A stretch of 53,346 bases of DNA from Phycisphaerales bacterium (GTDB lineage Bacteria > Planctomycetota > Phycisphaerae > Phycisphaerales > SM1A02), in contig SIAK01000016.1 in the NCBI GenBank assembly GCA_009691805.1, positions 1-53,346 of the forward strand, written 5' to 3'. Each line of letters begins with the position of its first letter. The stretch's first letter is position 1. Position numbers and translations under genes: made by a program. Of this stretch, positions 9,251-17,150 are shown one piece after another. Below the pieces are notes generated by a model, which was not told where the DNA came from, did not search any database, and saw nothing but the letters and a program-made list of their open reading frames with translations.

Positions 9251-10351
9251 ATGCATCAGTCCCCTCGGTTCGCCATGATCATGGCTGGCGGAAGCGGCCA
9301 ACGATTGTGGCCACTCTCGCGCAAAGCACATCCCAAACAGTTGCTCCCGATTGTCGGCGGGCGATCCTTGCTCGCGATGGCTTGGGATCGATTGGATGGA
9401 TTGATTCCCGCGACAGATCGGCTCGTCTGTAGCGCGGAAAATTATCGTGATGCGATCACGACTGCGCTCGCTGGTGTCGCGCGCGAAAACTATCTCGGCG
9501 AACCGATGGGTCGCGACACGCTCAATGCCGTCGCACTTACTGCGGAGATCCTCGCGCGACGCAATCCGCATTCGATCTTCGCAGTGCTGACGAGTGATCA
9601 CATCATTGAACCTGCGGAAAATTTCCGAAAGCGACTCGCGGAAGGATTCAAAGTCGTTGAAGCGGATCCTCGACGCTTCGTGACATTCGCAATCACTCCG
9701 ACCTACGCAGCGACGGCGTATGGATATGTCGAACGCGGCACAGCCATCGCAGGATTCGACAACGCCTTCGAAGCAACTCGTTTCGTCGAGAAACCTGAGC
9801 GCGAGCGAGCTGAGCAATATCTCGCGAGCGGGAAGTTTGGATGGAACAGTGGCATGTTTATTTTCTCTGCGCAGCATTTCATGCGCGCGGTGCAACAGTT
9901 TCATCCTGCAAATTTCGCAGCCATCCGCGAAATCGCAGACGCGTGGGAAACACCCAAACAACGCGAGGTTCTTGAACGCGTCTACCCAACGCTGCCGAAG
10001 ATTTCGATCGACTATGCAATCATGGAGCCCGCCTCGAAGCAAGATGGCACGCATGACTTCAAGGTCTGCGTGCTTCCGATGAGCCTGCAGTGGCTCGACA
10101 TCGGCAGCTATCCGAGTTACGCGCAAGTGCTCGAAGCAGATGCAGATGGCAATCGATCTAACGCGCACTGGACGAATGTTGCATCGAGTGGATGCCTCGT
10201 ACTCTCGGATGATCCAACGCACGTCATCGCCACCGTTGGTTGCCAAGATCTCGTGATCGTGCACACGAAAGATGCAACGCTTGTCTGCCCGCTCTCGATG
10301 AGCGAGAAGGTGAAGGAGGCAGCCGAGCGCGCGCCTTCTTCCGTGCGCTAA
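9251..10351 (+). CDS. manC: Mannose-1-phosphate guanylyltransferase
   Basis: The enzyme makes GDP-mannose from mannose-1-phosphate and GTP, supplying glycan and envelope polysaccharide synthesis. The N-terminus carries the nucleotidyltransferase signature MIMAGGSGQRLWPLSRKAHP followed by KQLL. FVEKPERE and GMFIFSA blocks follow. At 366 residues it is a single-domain, type-I sized enzyme without the cupin (phosphomannose isomerase) domain of bifunctional ManC. ATG at 9251 lacks a clear ribosome site; an internal ATG eight codons later would still keep the signature. The gene ends 3 bases before ruvX, so the two are likely co-transcribed. Confidence 0.92.
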   Translation: MHQSPRFAMIMAGGSGQRLWPLSRKAHPKQLLPIVGGRSLLAMAWDRLDGLIPATDRLVCSAENYRDAITTALAGVARENYLGEPMGRDTLNAVALTAEILARRNPHSIFAVLTSDHIIEPAENFRKRLAEGFKVVEADPRRFVTFAITPTYAATAYGYVERGTAIAGFDNAFEATRFVEKPERERAEQYLASGKFGWNSGMFIFSAQHFMRAVQQFHPANFAAIREIADAWETPKQREVLERVYPTLPKISIDYAIMEPASKQDGTHDFKVCVLPMSLQWLDIGSYPSYAQVLEADADGNRSNAHWTNVASSGCLVLSDDPTHVIATVGCQDLVIVHTKDATLVCPLSMSEKVKEAAERAPSSVR

Positions 10352-10354
10352 CGC

Positions 10355-10816
10355 ATGCGGTATCTCTGCATCGATCTTGGTGACCGCCGCACGGGCTTCG
10401 CATCGGGCGACGATGTTGTCGGCATCGTGCAACCACTTGAAGTTGCGCAAGCACCCACGCCCGAAGCGCAAGTTGTCGCAGCACTCGCGATGATTGATGA
10501 GTACGGTCCGCAGTGCGTGGTTGTTGGGCTTCCCTACAACATGGACGGAACCGAGGGGCCGCGCGCGCTCCTGGTGCGCGAGTTTGCCGCGGAACTCACC
10601 CGTCGATTGCCGAAACTTCCTCGCATCGCGCTTGTGTTTCAAGATGAACGACTGAGCAGTTTCGACGCAGAACATAGGCTCAATCGCACGGGGCGCACGC
10701 ATGGAGAAAAAAAGGCACTGCGCGATGCGCTCGCTGCGTGCGCGATTCTCGAAGACTATCTTCGCGTGTTGCGTGGCGACGCTTCGAGCAACGAGCCAGC
10801 AGAGGACGACGCATGA
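10355..10816 (+). CDS. ruvX: RuvX/YqgF family putative Holliday junction resolvase
   Basis: The YqgF/RuvX family has an RNase H fold and has been linked both to junction resolution and to processing of the 16S rRNA 3' end. The 153-residue product shows the family pattern: YLCIDLGDRRTGFAS at the N-terminus with the first catalytic Asp, VVVGLPYNMDGTEGPRA in the middle, and FQDERLSSFDAEHRL near the C-terminus. ATG at 10355 lies 3 bases after the preceding stop. Its own stop overlaps the start of the downstream helicase by four bases (ATGA), so the two are translationally coupled. Confidence 0.93.
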   Translation: MRYLCIDLGDRRTGFASGDDVVGIVQPLEVAQAPTPEAQVVAALAMIDEYGPQCVVVGLPYNMDGTEGPRALLVREFAAELTRRLPKLPRIALVFQDERLSSFDAEHRLNRTGRTHGEKKALRDALAACAILEDYLRVLRGDASSNEPAEDDA

Positions 10817-12942
10817 CACAAGCGCCACCCGCGCACACGCTGCAATTGACCGACGAACAGCACGCCGTCATTCGTGCGACGCCCGATGCGCATTTGACGG
10901 TGCTCGCCGTCGCAGGCAGCGGCAAGACGACGACGATGGCGCATCGCATCGCACATCTTGTCAAACATCACGGTGTGCGACCAGCGCAAGTGCGCGCGGT
11001 CATGTTCAACAAAGCGGCGCAACTGCATTTCGAACGCAAACTCGACGCGCTCGGCGTCGACACCTACGCAGCGAAAGTGCAAACGTGGCACGCATTGAGT
11101 TACGCATTGATCCGCGCGGCAGAAGCGGATGGCATGCTCGAGCAAGCGCCGCTCCTGACCGATCAAAGCGCGATCTTGCGCGCGGTTGGAGAGTGTGCGC
11201 GCGAGGCGCTTGCGGATCGCGGTGAGAAGTCGGAAGAAGATGATGGACGCGACGCGGAGACCTGCCTCGAAGCGATTCGCGAGTGGAAGTCGATGCTCGT
11301 ACTGCCCGGTCATGCGGGACACGCGGACGATGACTTTCTTGTTGAAGTCTATGCGCGATTCGAGAAGCGTCGCGCGCGTGAACACTTCCGAACGTTCGAT
11401 GATCTCACCGGCGACGCCGTGACACTCCTCGCCACCGATCGCGGAAGAGCTGCATTCGCCGCGCGATTTGAGCATCTCGTCATCGACGAGTTTCAAGATG
11501 CGGATCTCGCGCAGTTTCGTCTGCTCGAACTGCTCGCAGGCTCGCGCGCGCGCGTGACTGTGGTGGGCGATGATGATCAGACGATTCACGAGTGGCGCGG
11601 CGCGCGGAGTGGATTTATTCGCGGCGGCTTCGCGCAGCAGTTCAAGACGCATCAGCACGTCACGTTGCCACTCACCCGCTCATTTCGCTTCGGCGCAGCG
11701 ATTGCGCAGTGCGCGTGGAACGCAATCGCTGTTTCGCAGGAACGCATTCCGAAAGATCTCGTCGCCCACACGCCGCGCAAGCCTTCGCGGGTGATCTTGC
11801 GCGCGACGGCGACGGAGAGCGACGACGCAATCGGGCTCGACGTCGCCGAAGCAGACGCGCTCATTGAAGACATTCGCACGTTGCGAGAAACTGGTGTCTC
11901 GCTGCGCGACATGGTGGTGCTCGGGCGCAGCTGGACGCAACTGCTCGGAATGCAGTGGCGACTGTTGGCTGCGGAGATTCCGTTCACCGTCGATCAACAC
12001 AACGCGTTCGTGCACGATCCATCGCTTGCGCTGATGCGTCAGTACCTCATGCTTGTCGAGCGCTTTCGCTCGCCACTCGATGATGAGTCGGCGCGCGTGC
12101 TCGGCACGGTGGTGAACCGGCCGTTTCGCAAGGTTTCGAAACAAGGCATCGTGAAAGTGATCGCGGATGTGCGACGCGCGGGCGGCAGCATCGCAGACGT
12201 GCTCTTTGACGAATCGGCGCACAAACTCGCTGGTATTTTCCCAGGTGCATCAGGTGCACTGCGCCACATGGGCAGCGTGCTCATGAAAGCGTCACGCATT
12301 GCGAACGAGCCTTGCGGCGCAGCGATGGTCATTCGTCTGTTGCGTCGCGAAGTGGAGTTCAAAGAAGCGCTTGCCGCGTTCCGCAGCGAAGAATCTGTCG
12401 CGGCATGTTTGCGTGCGTACGAAGTGTTCGAAGGATTTGCGCGCAGTAGTGCGTGCACATTGTCCGATCTCGAACGCATCGTGCATGAAGTCGACACGAC
12501 ACAGAGCGCGCCACTCGAACAGTGCTTGCGCGTGACCACCGTGCATCGCGTGAAGGGGCTTGAATGGAAGCATGTCTTCATCCCAGAGTGCGATGAAGGC
12601 CGCATGCCGATTCTTGGAGAAGCAGAGAGCGCGTGCTTTGATACGAAGGACGCATCCAAGACGGACGGCCGCTCGAAGGCACTCGAGAGCGAACGCCGAT
12701 TGTTCTATGTTGCGTTGACGCGCGCGTCGGAGTGTTGCTGGATTTCCTGCGGCGATGTGCAGGCGCGGAGCCGATTCATCGACGACGCACTCATCGAAGA
12801 AACCCAAGCAGCGCTCCATGCATTCGCGCAGGCTGCCGATGAGAAACCGATGGACCCTCGAGCCAAACGCGCGCTCCTCGCGACACTGGGTGAGTCGAGC
12901 GTTGCGCGTCGCGGCTGCGAACAAGCATTCGCAAGCGTTTGA
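10813..12942 (+). CDS. UvrD/Rep-type superfamily 1A DNA helicase
   Basis: A 3'-5' DNA helicase of the UvrD/PcrA/Rep type. The 709-residue product has all core motifs in order: Q motif LTDEQHAVI; Walker A AVAGSGKTTT (about 32-41); Walker B DEFQD (about 226-230); motif III VVGDDDQTIHEWRG (about 252-265); RSFRFG; TVHRVKGLEWKHVF in motif V; and RRLFYVALTRA in motif VI (about 627-637). I start it at ATG 10813, which overlaps the ruvX stop (ATGA); the frame is open further upstream inside ruvX but that part is noise. A short acidic/alanine tail follows motif VI, without a C-terminal nuclease domain. Which of UvrD, PcrA or Rep it replaces cannot be decided here. Confidence 0.93.
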   Translation: MTQAPPAHTLQLTDEQHAVIRATPDAHLTVLAVAGSGKTTTMAHRIAHLVKHHGVRPAQVRAVMFNKAAQLHFERKLDALGVDTYAAKVQTWHALSYALIRAAEADGMLEQAPLLTDQSAILRAVGECAREALADRGEKSEEDDGRDAETCLEAIREWKSMLVLPGHAGHADDDFLVEVYARFEKRRAREHFRTFDDLTGDAVTLLATDRGRAAFAARFEHLVIDEFQDADLAQFRLLELLAGSRARVTVVGDDDQTIHEWRGARSGFIRGGFAQQFKTHQHVTLPLTRSFRFGAAIAQCAWNAIAVSQERIPKDLVAHTPRKPSRVILRATATESDDAIGLDVAEADALIEDIRTLRETGVSLRDMVVLGRSWTQLLGMQWRLLAAEIPFTVDQHNAFVHDPSLALMRQYLMLVERFRSPLDDESARVLGTVVNRPFRKVSKQGIVKVIADVRRAGGSIADVLFDESAHKLAGIFPGASGALRHMGSVLMKASRIANEPCGAAMVIRLLRREVEFKEALAAFRSEESVAACLRAYEVFEGFARSSACTLSDLERIVHEVDTTQSAPLEQCLRVTTVHRVKGLEWKHVFIPECDEGRMPILGEAESACFDTKDASKTDGRSKALESERRLFYVALTRASECCWISCGDVQARSRFIDDALIEETQAALHAFAQAADEKPMDPRAKRALLATLGESSVARRGCEQAFASV

Positions 12943-12954
12943 ACAGCGAGCGGA

Positions 12955-13773
12955 TCACGTTTCGTTCGTGCCGCCCGCACTCGCGTGATCGAGATACCAC
13001 TTCAACTCGCCGGCGAGAGGCGCGATACCGAGGATCGGAATCTCGTGAAAATCATCTGTCCTCTTCGCGATGCGCGCGAGCATCTGCGCCTTCCCTGCGC
13101 CTAACACCAGCGGCGCGATGCATCGCGATGCGTTGAGCAATCCATACGTCATCGTCAATCGATCGGGCGGCACGACGGACGCGCCGCGATTGAAAACCAC
13201 AAGTCGATCCGTTGCGTCTTGCGCGATGGAATGCGGAAACAAGCTCGCCGTATGTCCTTCGTCGCCCATCCCGAGCAAGACGAAGTCGAGTCGATCGTGA
13301 CCTTTCTCGCGCCAACTCAGCGTGTCACGCAATTCCTTTTCGTAACGAACATCTGCGTCGGGCAGATATGCAAGCATGGGATGCACTTGCTCCTTCGGGA
13401 TGTCAGACGCTTCGACGAGAATCTCTTGGATCTGTCGCCAGTTCGATTTCTCATGATCAAAGGGAACACATCGTTCGTCGACCATCCACAAATGCGTGCG
13501 AGCCCACGGAAAGCCGCGCGCGCGCGGATCCGTCATGAGTTGCTCATAGAACGGCATCGGCGTGGAGCCACCCGAGAGCGCGAGATGAAAGTCACCAAAC
13601 TGCCGCACACACTGCGAAGCATGAATGATGAGATCCGCCATCAGTGCGTCATACGCTTCAAAGCGACTCGCGGAGAGATGCACCTTTCCAGGAAGTGCGG
13701 GAGCAACGAGGGTGGACTCTTCCACCGCATAAGGCTCGTCGCTCTCGGGTTGCGCTGCTGCGGAATCGCTCAT
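12955..13773 (-). CDS. pgl: 6-phosphogluconolactonase
   Basis: Hydrolyses 6-phosphogluconolactone, the second step of the oxidative pentose phosphate pathway. The 272-residue protein has the DevB/Pgl-type motifs ALSGGSTPMPFYEQL (about 85-100), WMVDERCVPFDHEKSN, and LDFVLLGMGDEGHTASLFPH. The first ~35 residues are acidic and poorly conserved. It lies 37 bases downstream of zwf on the same strand, forming a zwf-pgl pair for consecutive steps. Its stop is only 12 bases from the convergent helicase stop, with no visible terminator between them. Confidence 0.94.
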   Translation of the reverse strand: MSDSAAAQPESDEPYAVEESTLVAPALPGKVHLSASRFEAYDALMADLIIHASQCVRQFGDFHLALSGGSTPMPFYEQLMTDPRARGFPWARTHLWMVDERCVPFDHEKSNWRQIQEILVEASDIPKEQVHPMLAYLPDADVRYEKELRDTLSWREKGHDRLDFVLLGMGDEGHTASLFPHSIAQDATDRLVVFNRGASVVPPDRLTMTYGLLNASRCIAPLVLGAGKAQMLARIAKRTDDFHEIPILGIAPLAGELKWYLDHASAGGTNET

Positions 13774-13810
13774 GCGTGTAAGGGTACCCGAGCCACTTCA
13801 CACGATTGTG

Positions 13811-15313
13811 TCACGTGTCGTTCCAACTTCGACCTGCACCAAGCAGCGCGCGCGCACTCTCTGGTCCCCAAGATCCGCATGCGTAATTCGCTTGAATCCC
13901 CGTGCGCGCGAGAGCAGAACGCGCGTCGAGGAATGGCATACAGGCGTTCCACGCGCGCTCCACTTCCGTCTTGTGCTTGAAGAGCGTTTGATCGCCACGC
14001 ATCGCGTCCAAGATCAGTGGACCGTACGCCTCGACAGGATCCGCTTTGAATTGGCTCGCATAATCCAACCGCATGTCTGCCGCTTCGATGCGAATGCCCG
14101 CGCCCGGAACCTTCGCGCAGAAGCGCAGCGAGAATCCTTCGCCGGGCGCGATCTCGATCACGATGCGATTCGCTTCGGGCGCGTTCGGCATGATCGTGCG
14201 GAACAGATTCGCCGCTGGCGGCTTGAACTGCACGACAATCTCCGTCTTCTTCTTCGCGAGCTTCTTGCCTGTGCGCAAGAAGAATGGAGTGCCCGCCCAA
14301 CGCCAGTTATCGAAATGCAATTTCAGTGCTGCGAAAGTTTCGGTCGTTGACCCCTTCGCGACACCGGCCAGTTCGTGATACGCGCTCTCTTTCGCATCGG
14401 CTGCGAATTGTCCGAACGCGCAGTGCGACAGGACTTCGTCCGCGGTGGGGATTTGCATCGCATCGACGAGTTTGATCTTCTCTGCGCGCACGTTGTCGGC
14501 GGTGTAGCTCGACGGCGGTTCCATCGCAACAAACGCGAGGATCTGAAAGAGGTGCGACTGAATCATGTCGCGCAGCGCGCCTGTTTGATCGAAGAACGCA
14601 GTGCGTTGACCGACGCTGACCGTTTCCATCGCGGAAATCTGCACGTGATCGATGTACTGGCAATTCCAGATCGGTTCGAAGATCGCGTTCGCAAAGCGGA
14701 AGACGAGCAGCGCTTGCACGACTTCTTTACCGAGATAGTGATCAATGCGATAGGTCGACTCTTCTTCGAACGCACGACCGAGCGCGCGGTTCAAACTCTC
14801 TGCACTCGCGATGTCGTGACCGAATGGTTTCTCAACAATGATGCGCTGCCAAGATTTCGCGACGGGATTGATCGAACACCAGCGCTTGCCTTCCGTCACG
14901 AACGCTGCCGCATCGATCTGCGCAATAATCGGTTCATACAAACTTGGCGCGACGGACAAGAAGAAGAGAAGGTTGTCGGGAAGTTTTCGCGCCTTCTGAA
15001 TCTCATCGAGACGCGCGCGCAGCGGCGGGTAGCACTCTGCAGTTGTCGCGTCGCCCGCGAAGTAGTGGACGCGAGACGCGAAAGCATCCCACTTCGACTC
15101 CACATAACCATGTGCGTTCTGCGCGACCCAAGGCTTCAGCTCCGCGCGCCACTCAGCATCCGTCTTCACAGTGCGACTCACGCCAAGAATCACTGTCGCT
15201 TCAGGCAACGTGCCGCGCACGAACTGCTCGAACATCGCAGGAACAAGTTTCCGCGACGTCAAATCGCCAGAGGCACCGAAGATGACAAGCGTGCATGGAT
15301 CGGGCAAGTGCAT
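13811..15313 (-). CDS. zwf: Glucose-6-phosphate 1-dehydrogenase
   Basis: Oxidises glucose-6-phosphate to 6-phosphogluconolactone with reduction of NADP (or NAD). The 500-residue length is standard. The Rossmann motif is LVIFGASGDLTSRKLVPAMF at the N-terminus, and the active-site signature is YRIDHYLGKEVVQ (about 185-197). The mid-protein block IEPIWNCQYIDHVQI and the C-terminal LFKHKTEVERAWNACMPFLD are also typical. ATG at 15313 has AGGTAA upstream. pgl follows 37 bases later. The leader lies against structured repeat copy B, which occupies 15377-15516. Confidence 0.96.
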   Translation of the reverse strand: MHLPDPCTLVIFGASGDLTSRKLVPAMFEQFVRGTLPEATVILGVSRTVKTDAEWRAELKPWVAQNAHGYVESKWDAFASRVHYFAGDATTAECYPPLRARLDEIQKARKLPDNLLFFLSVAPSLYEPIIAQIDAAAFVTEGKRWCSINPVAKSWQRIIVEKPFGHDIASAESLNRALGRAFEEESTYRIDHYLGKEVVQALLVFRFANAIFEPIWNCQYIDHVQISAMETVSVGQRTAFFDQTGALRDMIQSHLFQILAFVAMEPPSSYTADNVRAEKIKLVDAMQIPTADEVLSHCAFGQFAADAKESAYHELAGVAKGSTTETFAALKLHFDNWRWAGTPFFLRTGKKLAKKKTEIVVQFKPPAANLFRTIMPNAPEANRIVIEIAPGEGFSLRFCAKVPGAGIRIEAADMRLDYASQFKADPVEAYGPLILDAMRGDQTLFKHKTEVERAWNACMPFLDARSALARTGIQANYACGSWGPESARALLGAGRSWNDT

Positions 15314-15376
15314 GTGATGAGGTTACCTGATGAATTCCAAAGGGAGATCGAGCAATGCGCACGACCCTCCGCCTCC

Positions 15377-15516
15377 CACCGACGGCGTCGGTGAGGGGAA
15401 GAAAAGGCGGAAGTGCACGCACGATTTCAGGCGTCTGCGATTCACTCGCAGCGCCTGAGTCGAAAGTGAGTGCAAGATTTGGCCGTTGCGGACAGAATCT
15501 TGCATGAACGCTCAAC
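15377..15516 (-). repeat. Structured ~140-bp repeat, copy B (three hairpins)
   Basis: This aligns along its full length with 3916-4056 in the same orientation. Hairpin 1 is at 15472-15503, hairpin 2 at 15427-15458 and hairpin 3 (ACCGAC-GCC-GTCGGT) at 15378-15392. In hairpin 2, four stem positions differ from copy A and each change is matched on the other side of the stem (A-T to G-C, C-G to G-C, T-A to C-G, C-G to T-A), while the loop GTGAA and the bulge are unchanged. It begins exactly at the TAG stop of the recombinase gene and precedes zwf. Confidence 0.85.
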
Positions 15517-16478
15517 TACGCTCTTGGGTGAAACTTCCGCAGAACTTCGTTGAACTTCGAACGATCAACATGCGTGTAGACCTCCGTGGTCACCACGCTC
15601 GAATGCCCGAGAAATTCTTGCACCGTGCGGAGATCGCAGCCTCCGCGCAGCAGATCTGTCGCAAATGAATGTCGCAGGACGTGCGGATGCACTTTCGAGA
15701 GTCCAGCGATCGCGGCGTAACGCTTCACGAGTTGCCAGACCGCGACACGCTCAAGTGGCTTGCCACGCACGCTCACGAAAAGCCGGTGATCAGAGGTCAC
15801 TTCATCGCCTTGCACGAAGTTCGCGCGCGATTCCTGCAGCCATCGTCCGATCCAACGCAGCGCGTGTTCACCCACGGGCACCATGCGGTGCTTCGATCCT
15901 TTGCCAATCACATGCAATGCGCCTGTAGTTTCGCTGTATTGATTCAATCGCAGCGATCCAACTTCAGAGGCGCGCAAGCCACTCGCGTACATCGTTTCAA
16001 GAATGGCGCGATCGCGAATCCAGAGTTCACCGTGCTCGTCGGTCGGCGCTTCGACGAGCTTGCGCATATCGCCTGGCGACAAGACGTGCGGCAGTTTCTT
16101 CCACTTCGTTGGTCGCTCAAGAAGTCGCGCTGGATCATTCGACAACTTGAGCGTCGCGTGGAGATATCGAAAAAACACGCGCACCGTCACGACATGACGG
16201 CCGATGCTGTTGGGCTCCAATGCGCGCACTTTCGAGAGAAATCGCACATGCTCGAAGAGGTGCTCAGGCTTGACTGCACTGAGTGCAGTGATGCCGCGCG
16301 ATGTGAGATCGCCGAACAAGTCGCGCAAGTCGCGTTCGTACGCTTCAAGCGTCAAAGCCGCGAGGCCCGCTTCAACTTTGAGATGCGTCAGGAAACTCCG
16401 AAGCCCCGTGGCGAAACTCTCCGAGAGATTGCTCTCGGTCGTTGCCTTGACTTGCGTTCGTTTCGACGGCGACCGCAA
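15516..16478 (-). CDS. xerD: Site-specific tyrosine recombinase, XerD-like
   Basis: XerC/XerD recombinases resolve chromosome dimers at dif sites. The C-terminal catalytic domain has all expected residues: Arg in ASGLRASE (about 169 from the start used here), Lys in GKGSK (193), HVLRHSF (266-269), His in LGHSS (292) and the nucleophile Tyr in VYTHV (301). The N-terminal SAM-like domain starts FLTHLKVEAGLAALTLEAYE. The wording is closer to XerD than XerC. Start choice is uncertain: the frame is open to an ATG at 16631, but its first ~50 residues look like noise and overlap a better protein in another frame, so I prefer TTG 16478 (320 residues). Neither start has a clear ribosome site. Confidence 0.85.
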   Translation of the reverse strand: MRSPSKRTQVKATTESNLSESFATGLRSFLTHLKVEAGLAALTLEAYERDLRDLFGDLTSRGITALSAVKPEHLFEHVRFLSKVRALEPNSIGRHVVTVRVFFRYLHATLKLSNDPARLLERPTKWKKLPHVLSPGDMRKLVEAPTDEHGELWIRDRAILETMYASGLRASEVGSLRLNQYSETTGALHVIGKGSKHRMVPVGEHALRWIGRWLQESRANFVQGDEVTSDHRLFVSVRGKPLERVAVWQLVKRYAAIAGLSKVHPHVLRHSFATDLLRGGCDLRTVQEFLGHSSVVTTEVYTHVDRSKFNEVLRKFHPRA

Positions 16479-16734
16479 TCGCGAGAGCCGCGGCGGTGGC
16501 GACAATGCGGAGATCGCTCGCGAGGTTGATGTGGAGGAATGGGTTGCCGCGATGCGCGAGCGCGGGCCCTTCGATTTCGTCGAAGGTGGCGCAGGCTCGA
16601 AAGTTTCCGCAGCAGTTCGAGAAGGCTTCATCGAGATGACCGAGTCGGAGATGGGGACGACAGCGAGCGTCGCCGCGCTCGAGGTGAGGGCACAAATCCG
16701 AGTAGTCGGCGAAGGACATGAGGTTTGTTGTCAT
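16372..16734 (-). CDS. Cys-rich small protein with one membrane segment, unknown function
   Basis: A 120-residue protein I cannot name. Residues 1-54 contain five cysteines (15, 25, 41, 42, 48) in MSFADYSDLCPHLERGDARC and a following LGHLDEAFSNCCGNFRACAT, a pattern that suggests a metal-binding or redox site. It resembles short Cys-rich CPHL..C proteins I recall from planctomycetes. Residues about 76-93 (LRIVATAAALAIAVAV) could span a membrane. The C-terminal ~27 residues look poorly conserved. It overlaps the start of the recombinase gene on the same strand by about 100 bases or more, so one of the two boundaries may be wrong. ATG at 16734. Confidence 0.55.
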   Translation of the reverse strand: MTTNLMSFADYSDLCPHLERGDARCRPHLRLGHLDEAFSNCCGNFRACATFDEIEGPALAHRGNPFLHINLASDLRIVATAAALAIAVAVETNASQGNDREQSLGEFRHGASEFPDASQS

Positions 16735-16817
16735 CGGTCGCTCTATGCATCACGCGGCACAATCCGACGCACAAGACAGAGCGATTGGGGTCTTCATTCC
16801 ACCAATGGCGACGAGAC

Positions 16818-16833
16818 TGGCACCGAACTTGCA
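16818..16833 (+). promoter_or_regulatory. Sigma-54 (RpoN) promoter of the flagellar operon
   Basis: TGGCAC-N5-TTGCA matches the sigma-54 -24/-12 consensus (TGGCACRNNNNTTGCW) at every conserved position except the R. It is the only such match I found when reading both strands for TGGCAC with TTGC at the right spacing. It lies 65 bases upstream of the first gene of the flgF-flgG-flgA-flgH operon. Sigma-54 control of rod, ring and hook genes is well known in other flagellated bacteria. An enhancer-binding activator would be needed and is not in the window. Confidence 0.85.
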
Positions 16834-16898
16834 TGAGTCGCTTGGGTTCATCGCCCTCTTGATCCGGAGTGATCGAGAAACGGCAAGGAGTGCCGAAC

Positions 16899-17150
16899 AT
16901 GACGCAGCGACTCGACAGCATTGCGCACCTCATCCTCTCGCGTTCGGCAGTTCCTGCCGAGCGTGGTTCTGTTGCGCTGCCTCCACTTCCTTCGATTCTT
17001 TCCCTAGGCCGAGAAATCATGCGGTTCGGGACCATCGCAGCCGCTCTTGATCGTTCTCGCCGCGGCGCGGTACTGGCGAAGTTCGAACAGGCACGCGCTG
17101 TGCAGTCTGTTCCATGCTTGGTTGTCTCGACTGAAAGGAGCGCATCATGA
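16899..17150 (+). CDS. Small protein, first gene of the flagellar operon, unknown function
   Basis: An 83-residue protein that I do not recognise. It starts MTQRLDSIAHLILSRSAVPA and contains LPPLPSILSLGREIMRFG followed by IAAALDRSRRGAVLAKFEQA. There is no signal peptide or clear membrane helix; it looks like a small, basic, mostly helical cytoplasmic protein. ATG at 16899 has a perfect AAGGAG eight bases upstream, and its stop overlaps the flgF start (ATGA). Together with the sigma-54 promoter 65 bases upstream, this makes it a genuine first gene of the operon. A regulator or chaperone of rod assembly is possible, but this is inferred from position only. Confidence 0.78.
   Translation: MTQRLDSIAHLILSRSAVPAERGSVALPPLPSILSLGREIMRFGTIAAALDRSRRGAVLAKFEQARAVQSVPCLVVSTERSAS

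Noticed and set aside
9209-10828. 539-codon open frame on the minus strand
   Set aside because: It is antisense to manC and ruvX, which have clear motifs. The translation is Arg/His/Cys-rich without domains; GC-rich codon use keeps the antisense frame open.
14375-15394. 339-codon open frame on the plus strand
   Set aside because: It is antisense to zwf, which is full length with an intact active site.
16479-16631. ATG 16631 as the recombinase start
   Set aside because: The added ~50 residues are Ser/Pro/Arg noise and overlap the better Cys-rich protein; similarity to XerD begins only near FLTHLKVEAG. Kept as an alternative.
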